Source: Saccharomycopsis malanga (lineage: Eukaryota > Ascomycota > Saccharomycetes > Ascoideales > Saccharomycopsidaceae). Taken from it: a DNA stretch of 64,000 nucleotides. The stretch covers positions 62,001 to 126,000 of the forward strand of contig CP025324.1 in the NCBI GenBank assembly GCA_004014935.1, read 5' to 3'. The notes under the pieces are model-generated. The model was not told where the DNA came from, did not search any database, and worked only from the letters and a program-made list of their open reading frames with translations. This document shows positions 41,240 to 51,124 of this stretch, piece by piece. The translations under genes and the position numbers were made by a program. Each line of letters begins with the position of its first letter. The first letter of the stretch is position 1.

Positions 41240-42787
41240 ATGAGCAATAGAAACCTAATACTGTGCAATGTGGTATTCAAGAGGTATTACAAGTTCAAGC
41301 CCTTTTTCAATTATACAGACAAGAAAACAAGGTCTTCGCCCGAAACTATTGCCAATTTATTGAATGAGGACCATTTCAAGCCTGTTTCTCAAGAAACGGT
41401 AACTTTGCAGCGACAACAGTCAATGGTAATGCAAAAAAGGGTTTCCAAGATGCTTCTGAGAAGTGCAGATGAAATACAGCAGGATCAAAAGTTTTTTATA
41501 GACAACCATTTCGGGACTGTTCTCAATAGTTTACATGCCTTGACAGCACCAAGTGCCAAAAAAGATCGACTGAAATTGAATTATGATTACGCTAGTCTTT
41601 CGCCACGACAAGTGGAATCCCTCATAAATAGGACAAAATCCCAGGATGAGCTCGTCTATATTTTTGATACTCTCAATAAACATGACAAGCTTACGAGAAC
41701 GAATTTTATTGCCATTCTTCTTAACAGAGCACTTATCAACCAGACTTGTATAAACACAATGTTGTACAAGGTTATCAATCGGTCTGCACCCAAGGGAAAC
41801 AAAGTGGGGTCCGTTAAGTCCCGGGAATCTTGGTCTAAGCTTGATTTTATATGCTTTCAAGTTGCGCTTACTCAAAAGTTTTTCATGTTGAAAAAATTTG
41901 ATTTTATCAAACATTTAGTTTCTTTGAATTTTGAAGAAAACTGGATCCCTTTCATACTTGAGCAGTCTTCTCTAGGAACTTCAACGAGATTGCCGTATGC
42001 GATTGAAAGATCCATATGGAGAATATTCTTCTTGTTTGTTAAGGATTACGACATGGTGGGCTCCTTGATACGAGAAAACAAGCTTGATGCAAGCTCGTTG
42101 GTATTGATACATGAAGCGGTGCCTAAAAATCTTATCTACGAGAGACATTCTTTGCATGTATCCAACGAGCCTACAGATAAGAAGACTATCAGAGAAGCAG
42201 AACATGTTTTGCAGCTTTTGTATGTGAAACTTGCTGATATTCCCAACTTGTCAAAGTTACAACATTTCTATTTAAGTTTGTTCGAATTGCCATACATAAG
42301 AAACTCCCCACTTTTATTCAATGACTTGAAGTTGATATCAATTGTTTCCCGCTTGTCTCAAAGTGTCTTATTATCTCAATCTCAATCTCAAGACCACACG
42401 GAAGGCAAGGAACATACTTGGAACGAGAACTTATTGACCATTTCCAACCCTTTGGCAAAACTATTAATGCCAACTTTTGAATCAAAGGCTAATACAAATG
42501 CTATTCCCGGAAACCTGAAAAAGTTTTCACAACAAAGATACATGGAAACTCAAGAGATTATAAAATACAATAAAATTTTAGTAAAAGAGCTCAAATCTTT
42601 TTTTGAAAAGGTCAAGGCTATGAAAGCCGAGAGTAGTCATGGTTTGAACAGTCTAAATCTAGAGGATATCGAAAAACTCTATATTCAGTTGGATCTTGCT
42701 GCTGAGCAAACTGCAGAAGACCTCAAAAGTGAGCAGGCAGAATCTGCCGCAAGTAGTATATTTAGTGAAGCATTGAAGTTGGTATAG
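41240..42787 (+). CDS. probable mitochondrial protein, unidentified
   Basis: 515 residues from the ATG at 41240; the frame continues upstream only from a GTG. The N-terminus (MSNRNLILCNVVFKRYYKFK) is basic and lacks acids, consistent with a mitochondrial presequence. The rest is largely alpha-helical with no recognised domain; the segment LSPRQVESLINRTKSQDEL then VYIFDTLNKHDKLTRTNF looks like paired helices of the kind found in PPR-like mitochondrial expression factors of yeasts, and the C-terminus is a likely coiled coil (about 430-500). I cannot assign a named orthologue. Confidence 0.55.
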   Translation: MSNRNLILCNVVFKRYYKFKPFFNYTDKKTRSSPETIANLLNEDHFKPVSQETVTLQRQQSMVMQKRVSKMLLRSADEIQQDQKFFIDNHFGTVLNSLHALTAPSAKKDRLKLNYDYASLSPRQVESLINRTKSQDELVYIFDTLNKHDKLTRTNFIAILLNRALINQTCINTMLYKVINRSAPKGNKVGSVKSRESWSKLDFICFQVALTQKFFMLKKFDFIKHLVSLNFEENWIPFILEQSSLGTSTRLPYAIERSIWRIFFLFVKDYDMVGSLIRENKLDASSLVLIHEAVPKNLIYERHSLHVSNEPTDKKTIREAEHVLQLLYVKLADIPNLSKLQHFYLSLFELPYIRNSPLLFNDLKLISIVSRLSQSVLLSQSQSQDHTEGKEHTWNENLLTISNPLAKLLMPTFESKANTNAIPGNLKKFSQQRYMETQEIIKYNKILVKELKSFFEKVKAMKAESSHGLNSLNLEDIEKLYIQLDLAAEQTAEDLKSEQAESAASSIFSEALKLV

Positions 42788-43664
42788 AATCCAAAAATTG
42801 GTGTAAAAAGGTCTATGGCATCTTAAATATTAGAATATAATGATATTATCAATATGACATGTAATGCTAAAGCGTTGTAGGTGATTGTTTTTTTCAAATG
42901 GCAAGTTACCATAAAATGTAAGAAAGCTATCATTCTGTGTGCTAACAAAGTTGCCTTGCTGTGATAATGTTGAATGTTTCATACGGTGTGTTTTAGCATT
43001 CTTTATTTTTCGCTTATAAATTATTCAGATTATATTTAAGGAGCTCCGCAATAGGATACTCATTAGTTACTGGAGCCTCCCCTATTAGATTTTAAATGAT
43101 CACTTCATGAGCGGCTACATAAAGCGTTGCCTTGAAAAAAATTCATGTCAACATTCAACAATATTATTTTGATAAGTTATGCTTTCCGTTGGGCACGATA
43201 TCTCAGGGCTAGTGCTTACTTTCTAACCCATTGGGAGTCTAGGAAAAAGACTGTGAGTAGATTATAATAAAGGGACATTCATCGGGGTTTCCCTACGAGG
43301 TTTTATCAAGTTCATTTTTAATATTATTATTCAAATTGGATTCAACTGCATATTGACATCTTGTCACTACATCATTCACTACACATTGTACGAAGTTCTT
43401 GTCTATACTATGATTGTCTAACGCTCAATCAAAATATAACACATTACTAATCACTCATTATAAACATACCTCTACTGAGCTACACGTCAAACAATAAACC
43501 CTTGGTATGTTGTAAATTATAATATACACATCTCATCCGACACATAACAACAAACGACATGAGCCGCCGCCACTGTGCGAAAGAATAAAGTAGAAAATAG
43601 CTACTCTTGTCAACACCTGAGAACGCCATACTACAGCGTTTAACCAACACAACTCATCTCCATA
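42788..43664. other. convergent intergenic region with repeat copy E
   Basis: 877 bases between the previous gene and the RPB12 last exon. Contains copy E; the rest is AT-rich with no recognised feature. Confidence 0.55.
43187..43325 (+). repeat. SINE-like repeat, copy E (internally deleted)
   Basis: About 140 bases. Head CCGTTGGGCACGATATCTCA then GGGCTAGT joined directly to GCTTACTTTCTAACCCATTG, the same junction as copy D. A short AGTCTAGGAAAAAGACTGTG insert follows, then GGGGTTTCCCTACGAGGTTT and TATCAAGTTCATTTTTA. The conserved end of the tail is missing. Confidence 0.55.
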
Positions 43665-43935
43665 TCATCTTGCTTCGAATTGAACTACAACTGTTAGTAA
43701 CCACATACCAAAAATATCAACACCCACACAAAAACATACCCATTCTCTTGGTTCTGGCCTTGTATATAACTCTGTGACCACATTCTTTACATCTGATAGC
43801 CTCGTTCTTACTTAACGTAAAGGTGGCAGCACAGTAAGCGCAGATATACTTGACACCATAACTTTTCACGGACGAGAATCCCGCGGCAGCGGCACTGACG
43901 TTAGTGGCTGGAACAAATCCTTCTCTGCTACTCAT
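43665..43935 (-). CDS. RPB12: RPB12 (ABC10-alpha), RNA polymerase I/II/III subunit (one intron)
   Basis: Spliced CDS: exon 1 43740-43935, exon 2 43665-43684; 71 residues (yeast: 70). Splicing replaces the read-through tail by MVQFEAR, giving KARTKRMVQFEAR, the invariant end of the family. The zinc ribbon is complete: YICAYC and IRCKECGHR (C-x2-C...C-x2-C). The N-terminus MSSREGF and AAAAG match fungal relatives. It is a shared core subunit of all three nuclear RNA polymerases. Divergent from the PPR gene across 197 bases holding a CACGTGAC site. S. cerevisiae calls this gene RPC10. Confidence 0.96.
43685..43739 (-). other. RPB12 intron (55 nt)
   Basis: GTATGT donor after 65 codons plus one base, TACTAAC at 43693-43699 (complement), acceptor TTGTAG 8 bases after the branch heptamer. 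An AG directly after TACTAAC must be skipped. Phase 1. Confidence 0.92.
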
Positions 43936-44028
43936 CTTCGTTGGCTTGTATATTAGTCTGTCAATACCAAACTTACCTCATCATGATTGAAAAAACTCTT
44001 ATAAATACATAAAAATTTTTATATGGAG

Positions 44029-44034
44029 CACGTG
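44029..44034. promoter_or_regulatory. Cbf1-type site, RPB12/PPR divergent promoter
   Basis: CACGTGAC, full Cbf1 consensus RTCACGTG on the complement, 94 bases from RPB12 and 99 from the PPR gene, almost centred between them. Confidence 0.55.
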
Positions 44035-44132
44035 ACTTTATATTGAATAGAAAGATGGAGATTAACCTCATCGAGAGCAGACTGTTGTTTTAAAAATGAG
44101 CTGAGGGGGAGTACAAGTTTGTTTTATGGGCT

Positions 44133-46004
44133 ATGATAGGAAGAATAAGGGTGCTGAATGCTTTGGGGTGTCGGCTCCGGCAATTTTGCGGGTTTTACTG
44201 CCCTTATAGCCTAGCTGCTCAGGAATCAACTCTTAATGAGTATAAAAATGAGCACAACGATAGGTCAAAGAATGATAAGACGTATATACCAGATGAGGAG
44301 CTCAGGAAGTTTGTCCCGTATGTTGGTAAAAACTCTCGGTTTTCTAGGAGAGTCGTCTCGTATTATTTGACGAAGATTGAAGGGGACAAGTTGAAAAGAA
44401 AGGATATAACTTACACCAATGAGATGACTGAAGAGAAGTTGAAAAATCAACAGCTCGCTAAAAAGATATATCAAGAGAACTTGTTTGACCTACATGCTAC
44501 AACAACTTTCAAGATTCTAAGTTTGTTGAAGGAAATAACCTCTTCGGATGATTTGCTACTTGACGGTAAAAAAGTTCGGACTTCGAAAAAGAGAAAGTTC
44601 CAACAAGAACTACCTAGACAGTATTATTCGGAAGTCCCTCCTTTACCCGAAAAGCTTACCCCCGAGTCTTTTGAACGGTATATACATGATCTCACACATT
44701 CCAACTTTTATTATCGACAGGCCTCGAAGAATGACGGGTTGGTTTCTAATATAATAACGGAATTATTACGTTACGATAACGAGAAAACGTTCATGTTAAA
44801 ACAAAATATCAATGTGTTCAATGATGCGATATACTTTTATGCGAGAAAATTCGATCTTGCCACTATGAGAGAATTGTATCATCAACTTTTCAAGCTTAAA
44901 CTAATCCCAAACACTAAAACGTTAAATTTATTTCTCCTGGTCTTAGATAGACTTAGCCAGAACCCTCACGGAACCCCCATAATCGAACTAATGTACGACA
45001 TACTCCAGCTGTTCAAGCACTTTGGATTGAGACCCGATTCCGTGACATACTCCCTAGTTTACCTGGCGCTTCCGGAAATGACATCCAAGATTCTTTTGTT
45101 GGAATTTATGAAAAAAAACGAAATCCCAGTCAAATCTGGAATTATGGGATCTATTGTATTTGACATGTTGAATTTTATGAGCCCCGAAAAAGTGGTGGAA
45201 CTGTTTGAATCGGGAAGTGAAGAGTACCATATCTCTGATCTAGACACGATATGTTTGAATCGTATTGTCGATAAAGCCCTTGGTAAGGGTAAATACGAAT
45301 TTGCTTGGGATTTTGTAGTCAAATATAAAGATCTGCATCCCCCTAATTTAAAAACCATGAACACATTTTTAAAACACTTCAGTAATCTTGAAAGAGCAGA
45401 TCTTTGTTTCGGCACTTTGAATACCATGTCAAAACATTTCTCTATAAAACCGGATATTGTCTCATATAACCATCTTATCAAGTGTGCTGTCAAAGTTGGC
45501 TTCCATCCTAATTGGCGAAGCATCATTCGGATACTATATCATGAAAAGAATAAAATGACCGGTACCTTTTTGGCAGAAATTTCATCCTATTGGCTAACTA
45601 GGGCAAAAGCCAGAGCTCTTGCTGACAAAGTCGATAAATCCAAACTTCTGCTTCGGTCTCCTCTTTCCGAGGCGGAAATAAGCTTGTCCAAATTTATTAA
45701 GGAAACCCTTGTTTGGGATGATTTAAAAATTATTGTTCGTCCATGGACTCACGATAATGAACAGTACAAGTCAGCTTGGTCGTTGGTACAATACATTAAA
45801 CAACGTGACCATAGCCAGAAACCTCAAAGCAAATCTTTAAGAAAACACTACAAGGACTTCGTCAAACACAAAGCTATGATGAATACTTACAGATTAAGAG
45901 CTCAGACAATTATACACAACCCTCAAAACGCATTATATAAGAGATTGGAACAGCGGGGCATCATAAAGGATAGCAAGGATTTCGAGAATCCTGCGCGTAA
46001 ATAG
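44133..46004 (+). CDS. mitochondrial PPR protein
   Basis: 623 residues. The N-terminus MIGRIRVLNALGCRLRQF is basic and acid-free, a probable mitochondrial presequence. From about 210 to 480 are helical pairs with pentatricopeptide character: FGLRPDSVTYSLVY, FSIKPDIVSYNHLIKCA, KLIPNTKTLNLFLLVLDRL. Yeast PPR proteins of this length (Aep, Pet and Ccm types) bind specific mitochondrial transcripts for stability or translation. I cannot choose one orthologue. The basic C-terminus SKSLRKHYKDFVKHK would suit RNA binding. Two CTG codons (45009, 45201) sit at hydrophobic positions of PPR helices, supporting CTG as leucine. The ATG at 44133 is the first in frame. Confidence 0.75.
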   Translation: MIGRIRVLNALGCRLRQFCGFYCPYSLAAQESTLNEYKNEHNDRSKNDKTYIPDEELRKFVPYVGKNSRFSRRVVSYYLTKIEGDKLKRKDITYTNEMTEEKLKNQQLAKKIYQENLFDLHATTTFKILSLLKEITSSDDLLLDGKKVRTSKKRKFQQELPRQYYSEVPPLPEKLTPESFERYIHDLTHSNFYYRQASKNDGLVSNIITELLRYDNEKTFMLKQNINVFNDAIYFYARKFDLATMRELYHQLFKLKLIPNTKTLNLFLLVLDRLSQNPHGTPIIELMYDILQLFKHFGLRPDSVTYSLVYLALPEMTSKILLLEFMKKNEIPVKSGIMGSIVFDMLNFMSPEKVVELFESGSEEYHISDLDTICLNRIVDKALGKGKYEFAWDFVVKYKDLHPPNLKTMNTFLKHFSNLERADLCFGTLNTMSKHFSIKPDIVSYNHLIKCAVKVGFHPNWRSIIRILYHEKNKMTGTFLAEISSYWLTRAKARALADKVDKSKLLLRSPLSEAEISLSKFIKETLVWDDLKIIVRPWTHDNEQYKSAWSLVQYIKQRDHSQKPQSKSLRKHYKDFVKHKAMMNTYRLRAQTIIHNPQNALYKRLEQRGIIKDSKDFENPARK

Positions 46005-46291
46005 TCGAATAGTACGAACTTGTTATATATATATCGTGATACGTAAATGTATATAAAGCAATTTTGAATATATCAAGCAATTTTTTTTCCATTATATTAA
46101 GTGGTTGAAATATATCTTTCACAGGCTTTCTGTCTCTCAGGCGCTAGGTATGGTATACCGAGATTTAAGAATAATGATGAGAATAACGTTATTCAATAGA
46201 ATTGTTCCAGTCATCCGTATACCCTCCGGTTCCGTACCAAGTCCCGGATCGAATCGGAATTTTTAGCTTGGACGCATCATATAAGGATACC

Positions 46292-49200
46292 ATGATAGCT
46301 ATCACTATATTAGCCAATAAAGTGTATTCCAGTGAGCCAGCAATGGGTGAAGCGATATTGAGTGATGACAAATTAATGCTTGATGGCCAAAGCCATGACC
46401 AAGATATTTTTTCAATCGAGCCAGTGCAATTACAGTTCAGTTTAGTTGACCTACTTTCGTTGAAAGTTTGCTGCAATGTACTAGTTTTGGCGCTCAAAAA
46501 TGGGTTGATATACAGAATTGATTTAAACAACCCAGAGTTTATTGATAAGATTGATTTATTTCACACTACCACGTCATCAGGGGCGTCAAATGCATATAGT
46601 AACAAGATCAAGTCGTTATTTTTGGACCCTACGGGAAACCATCTTATCATATCAACTGTCAAGAATGTACATTTCTATTTGAATAAAGCTTCCAATTCTC
46701 CGATTCTTTTGAACAAATTTAAATCATTACATATTTCCTATATTCATTGGAATGTCCTTAGTGAGGCTCTCAGTGCCAACAGCGCTAGAAACTTTTTGGT
46801 AGGAACGTCTACAGGACAAATCTATGAATCAACTATTGAATTCAAGCCTACAAATAACAAAATATCCAACACTTTTTTGAAACACGTTTGGAGAAACCCT
46901 ATAAATAGTAACAACACCACTGCTGTAGACGGAATTTTCATAAAACATGATGATGTCTCCAAACAATTGATAGGAGTGGTGATACAGTCTGACGACATAT
47001 TTTACTACAAGTGTATTGCCTCCAAATTAACGCCGACAAAGTCAAACTCGGTATTCAGCCAATTGTTGAGTAATAGTTATTCAGACTATGAAAAGCTAGA
47101 TGACTTAGGGTCCGTGACAGGAAATAAGTTCATTTCCAATTATGAAGACTTTGCATGGTTGACCAAAAGTGGGATTGTGTTTACCACTATGCAAGATAAT
47201 GATGATGTCGATGGCAAATTGTTAACCAAGCTCAATTATTTGCTTAACATACAATTGCCGGAAAATCGCCAACCTATAGATACGTATTCTGTATTACTTA
47301 GTAAGTATCATATCATATACCTCCGTAACAATGAGCTTATTGTGATAAACAAAATCAACCAGCAAATTGTGTTCCACAAGTTCTTGCCGGTCTTCTTGAC
47401 CCATGAGCGGTTTTTGGGCATATGTGCCGATTATCAAGAGCAAACTTATTGGGTATACTCCAATTATAATATATACGAATTGGTGGCCAACAACGAAGGC
47501 AGAGACGTTTGGAAGATTTATCTTAAAAACAATCAGTTTGATAACGCTTTAACGTTGGTAGAGTCTAATTTTGAGTCTAAACAAGCATTATATTTCGTGA
47601 AAGATATGATACTTTCTAAAAAGTCTGATTATCTCTTGAACGAAAAACAAGAATATACCAAAGCCGCCGAGACTTATGCACATACTTCTAGGCCTTTTGA
47701 AAGTGTTGCATTATCTTTGTTGAATAAAGATGAGAGCTTGCTCAAATACTTGAGAATAAAACTTGCTCTATTTCCTACACATGTCGCGAAATTTGAGGAC
47801 GATGAATTTTATATACAAAAGGTTTTACTCGGTAGTTGGATTGTGGAGATTTATATGGAACGATTGAACAAATTGGAAAATGATATATCTATCAATGCCA
47901 ATGAGAAAACAAACGTTGCTTTGACAGATGTCAAGGTCGAATTTAGAGAATTTTTAAACTGTTATAAAAACATTCTTCACAAAGAAACCGTCTATCAAAT
48001 ATTACAAAGCCATAATGATCAGGATCATTTGCTTTTTTTTGCCAATATGGTCGGTGATTACGATTTCATGCTCAATTATTGGATCAACTTGGAAAATTGG
48101 AACGAGTCCTTAAAAATTTTAGAGAAAAAAAATGAACCTGGTTTGATATACAAATATTCTAATATTCTATTGTTAAATTCTACCGAAAAAACTCTCAAAT
48201 TATGGACCAAGTTATACCAAGATTTGGATTATAGGAACTTTGCCCCTGCTTTATTAACATATAATAGCAAAATATCTTTACCAATTGAAAAAAATCCAAT
48301 ACTAAATTATCTTGAATTCCTTATTTTCCACGCCAATGCAGTGGAAGCTATCATTCATAACATTTATCTCAGTGTTTTAGTCATGTATTCTAACAAAAAA
48401 GCGGAAACACTCATCTTAAAGTATTTAGAATGTTACAATGACGACATCCATTTTGAGCCGGACTTCATCCTACGTCTTTTCTTAAAGTTTGAAACCTTCA
48501 AGCCAGCGGTGCATATTTATGCCATTTTGGGTGAGTATGAAAATGCTATAGACTTGTCTTTACAGCATCACTATCTTGACTTAGCTTGTTTGATTGCCGA
48601 TAGATCGTTTGAGAATGATGTGTTAAGAAAAAAGCTCTGGTTGAAGATAGCAGAGAAAATGGTTAACCGTTTGATTGTAGAAAAAATTGTTAGTCAAAAC
48701 AAACAAATGTTTGATAAAGAAGACTTTGATCAAAACCTGGTGGAAACTATTATCAAGAATGATACAAATTTCAAAAAGTTCATGGCTGACAGACAGCATG
48801 ATAAAACCATAATAGATATTGTGAATCATGATGATGATGACATTAAAAACTTGATTAAATATTTGTTAAGCAAATGTGAGTTGTTGTCGATTAAAGATAT
48901 CTTGCCGTTGTTCCCGAACTTCACGTCCATAAACAACTTTAAGGTCGATATAATCAAAAGTTTGGAGTCATATGGCTTGAAAATTAACCAATTGAACCAT
49001 TTAATCAACAATTCTATCAACTTTAACAAGAAGCTTATACAAGACTTGGAGAAATTGAAGGAATCTAGATATTACATGATCCAAACCGAAAACCGCCAGG
49101 ATTCAAACATCAAAAATAATTCGAGCTGTAAAATTTGTCAAAACTCCATTTTTTTGAAGAAGTTCATTGTCTTTCCTTGTCAACACTGTTTTCATATCGA

Positions 49201-49492
49201 TTGTTTGGCGAACTTCATCTTAAACTCTTCCAATAAAAAGAATTACAAACTCAAAAAGAGCCTCATATCGCAGCTTCAAAAGAACAAGGTCAATGTCAAA
49301 AATACTAGTATTAACGACAACAATAATAAAATTAAAATTAACAATACCTTGAGGATTTCAAAAGAATTGGAGGAGATTTTGTCTGCTAAATGTGTCTTAT
49401 GTAGCGACTTAAACATAGAGTCTATTGATGAACCATTTATAAATTCAAATAGCAATGATGATAAAAAACTAGTGCAAGAGTGGGATTTATGA
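46292..49492 (+). CDS. PEP3: PEP3/VPS18, HOPS/CORVET core subunit
   Basis: 1066 residues from the ATG at 46292 (yeast Pep3: 918). The N-terminal beta-propeller starts near IEPVQLQFSLVDL, matching the beginning of yeast Pep3. Alpha-solenoid repeats follow, including ETVYQILQSHNDQDHLLFF and MLNYWINLENWNESLKIL. The C-terminal RING-H2 domain is clear: CKICQNS, FIVFPCQHCFHIDCLANFI and CVLCSDLNIESIDEPF, with an Asn/Lys-rich insert between its halves. Vps18 is a core of the HOPS and CORVET tethers at vacuole and endosome. The frame is open upstream to 46187 but has no ATG there, so up to about 30 further residues could exist if initiation is unusual. Confidence 0.92.
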   Translation: MIAITILANKVYSSEPAMGEAILSDDKLMLDGQSHDQDIFSIEPVQLQFSLVDLLSLKVCCNVLVLALKNGLIYRIDLNNPEFIDKIDLFHTTTSSGASNAYSNKIKSLFLDPTGNHLIISTVKNVHFYLNKASNSPILLNKFKSLHISYIHWNVLSEALSANSARNFLVGTSTGQIYESTIEFKPTNNKISNTFLKHVWRNPINSNNTTAVDGIFIKHDDVSKQLIGVVIQSDDIFYYKCIASKLTPTKSNSVFSQLLSNSYSDYEKLDDLGSVTGNKFISNYEDFAWLTKSGIVFTTMQDNDDVDGKLLTKLNYLLNIQLPENRQPIDTYSVLLSKYHIIYLRNNELIVINKINQQIVFHKFLPVFLTHERFLGICADYQEQTYWVYSNYNIYELVANNEGRDVWKIYLKNNQFDNALTLVESNFESKQALYFVKDMILSKKSDYLLNEKQEYTKAAETYAHTSRPFESVALSLLNKDESLLKYLRIKLALFPTHVAKFEDDEFYIQKVLLGSWIVEIYMERLNKLENDISINANEKTNVALTDVKVEFREFLNCYKNILHKETVYQILQSHNDQDHLLFFANMVGDYDFMLNYWINLENWNESLKILEKKNEPGLIYKYSNILLLNSTEKTLKLWTKLYQDLDYRNFAPALLTYNSKISLPIEKNPILNYLEFLIFHANAVEAIIHNIYLSVLVMYSNKKAETLILKYLECYNDDIHFEPDFILRLFLKFETFKPAVHIYAILGEYENAIDLSLQHHYLDLACLIADRSFENDVLRKKLWLKIAEKMVNRLIVEKIVSQNKQMFDKEDFDQNLVETIIKNDTNFKKFMADRQHDKTIIDIVNHDDDDIKNLIKYLLSKCELLSIKDILPLFPNFTSINNFKVDIIKSLESYGLKINQLNHLINNSINFNKKLIQDLEKLKESRYYMIQTENRQDSNIKNNSSCKICQNSIFLKKFIVFPCQHCFHIDCLANFILNSSNKKNYKLKKSLISQLQKNKVNVKNTSINDNNNKIKINNTLRISKELEEILSAKCVLCSDLNIESIDEPFINSNSNDDKKLVQEWDL

Positions 49493-49595
49493 AAAATGTT
49501 TGTCTACTAATACAAGTATTGTTGTGTTTCCTTTTCACGTAACTCTATGGTTTTCTCTATAAATAAATCTGTTAATTTTAAAAAAATAATAATGT

Positions 49596-49788
49596 TAACA
49601 GAGCCTTATATTTCGAACCCAGCACATATCACGTTAGTATATACGCATTATGTTTGAACGGCCCAGCATGGAAAACCCATTCGTCTCCTCTGAATCATAG
49701 CCGAGTCACCCTCGGGACTGTTAGTTCTTTTTTCTCTTCTCCAAGAGTACTAGCCACTGAGCCATCTTGCCTAGCGGCCCCTCTGTTA
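49596..49788 (-). repeat. SINE-like repeat, copy F
   Basis: About 190 bases, reverse orientation. On the minus strand: head GGCCGCTAGGCAAGATGGCT with CAGTGGCTAGTACTC and GGAGAAGAGAAAAAAG; the A box TGGCTCAGTGG is perfect. The middle including the B box is absent. Tail AATGGGTTTTCC, AATGCGTATATACTAACGTG and GGGTTCGAAATATAAGG. TAACAGAG at 49596-49603 and CTCTGTTA at 49781-49788 form an inverted repeat around the copy. Confidence 0.6.
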
Positions 49789-49944
49789 TCTTTGAGTCTT
49801 TTTTCACCAACTTGTAGTTTTCGTTATGATGCGGAGTTAGTAATCAATTGGGAGTTTGCCTACTGATTTAAACCTTTACAGTGGGCTCCACAATTGAATC
49901 ATTTTAAATGTTTTTTGTAAGTGTCTACAAATGTATAAAATACG

Positions 49945-50056
49945 CTTGGGCCAAAATCTAGTGCTCAACTATTGGTGCGAAAGTTCACGATAGCCTAAAA
50001 AAATAAGGAATTACGATTCTCCACTATTATTTACCAAGCCCCACGTACCACCCAAA
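49945..50056 (+). repeat. SINE-like repeat, diverged remnant H
   Basis: CGCTTGGGCCAAAATCTAGT, GCTCAACTATTGGTGCGAAA and TTTACCAAGCCCCACGTACC follow the order of the family body and tail (CCAAAGTCTAGTGCTTAC, CCATTGGGTGAGAA, TTTACCAAGTCC). Weak similarity. Confidence 0.35.
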
Positions 50057-50301
50057 TGTAACTACAGGTTTTTTAGTCGCTACGCTGAAACTATATGATC
50101 AGTATAGCCACTGCTAATAGATAGATAATATTTACTGAAATGACTATTATATGACTAGATCTAACATGCTTACATAAACATTACATAATCACATACTTTT
50201 CTAATTTTCATTTTATGCAAGATGGTGGTGATGATATTATTATTATTATCAATAGCTTTAGTATACTTGAGAAATTTCACTAGAAATATAATCGAGGAAT
50301 C

Positions 50302-50670
50302 ATGTCTGTTGGGATTCCGGTAAAGCTTCTCAGTGAGGCCCAGGTATGTATTTTTCGCTCTGCTCTTCATGCGGGTTGAGTCTTATTAAGTTGAAGCACT
50401 TTACTAACTGTCATGTAGGGCCATATTATATCGGTAGAGCTTAATTCGGGCGATACATATCGAGGCAAACTTTTGGAGTCTGAGGATAACATGAACATTC
50501 AATTGAAAGATGTCGTTGTCACAGCTAGAGATGGCAAAACGACGCATTTGGATCAAGTGTTTATCAGAGGTTCGCATGTAAGATTCTTTCAGGTTCCAGA
50601 TATGTTGAGAAACGCTCCTATGTTCAAACCTAACCATAGCAAGCCGCCACCACCAAAAGGCAGAAGATAA
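50302..50670 (+). CDS. SMD3: SMD3, Sm core protein D3 (one intron)
   Basis: Spliced CDS: exon 1 50302-50343, exon 2 50419-50670; 97 residues (yeast Smd3: 101). Joined start: [14 protein letters not shown] then [18 protein letters not shown]. Sm motif 1 covers about 8-40 with [15 protein letters not shown], and Sm motif 2 is [18 protein letters not shown], containing the IRG that contacts the Sm-site RNA. The tail NAPMFKP then PPPPKGRR is the usual SmD3 end, short of RG repeats. SmD3 is part of the heptameric ring on U1, U2, U4 and U5 snRNAs. Convergent with SEC5. Confidence 0.97.
50344..50418 (+). other. SMD3 intron (75 nt)
   Basis: GTATGT donor after codon 14, TACTAAC at 50402-50408, acceptor CATGTAG 10 bases after the branch heptamer. 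Phase 0. Confidence 0.93.
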
Positions 50671-51124
50671 ACGGCAGATTGCAGGTGCTGCTAGGTGAAG
50701 TAACACTTTTTTATTCGCTATAAAGGCTGGCCGCAGCCTACTCTTTGTATTATTAGTTCAAATCACAACGTCTTATTAGAATTTATCTATTATTTGATTT
50801 AGAAGATAAATGTAAATATGGTTTAATCACTATACACTGTTATGTTTTGCCCAAAGGTGACTATCCTAGAGAAAGTTAGAGTATAGTTAAAAGGCCTTTT
50901 GGAAGACACGCCAGTTTGCCATAAGGAATAATGAATGTAGTTTTACTAAGTGTATGTCCATATGGTAGTGTTTACTTACGAGCCTAGAAAACTACGCTCA
51001 TGATAATATACATTTTACATTTTTTTTTTATTCTGTCAGTTTTTAAGAATAGAATACGTTATTCACACACGCACACCATGGCAAGTGTATTACACAATGT
51101 AAGTGTTGTACAATGCTAATCTGA
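50671..51124. other. convergent intergenic region (SMD3/SEC5)
   Basis: 454 AT-rich bases between two 3' ends. No gene, RNA or repeat recognised. Confidence 0.5.

Larger units (their letters stand above)
49493..50301. other. intergenic region with repeat copies F and H
   Basis: 809 bases between PEP3 and SMD3, both on the plus strand. Copies F (minus orientation) and H (plus, diverged) fill part of it. ATG-rich, TTATTA microsatellite-like sequence near 50235-50250 precedes SMD3. Confidence 0.55.
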
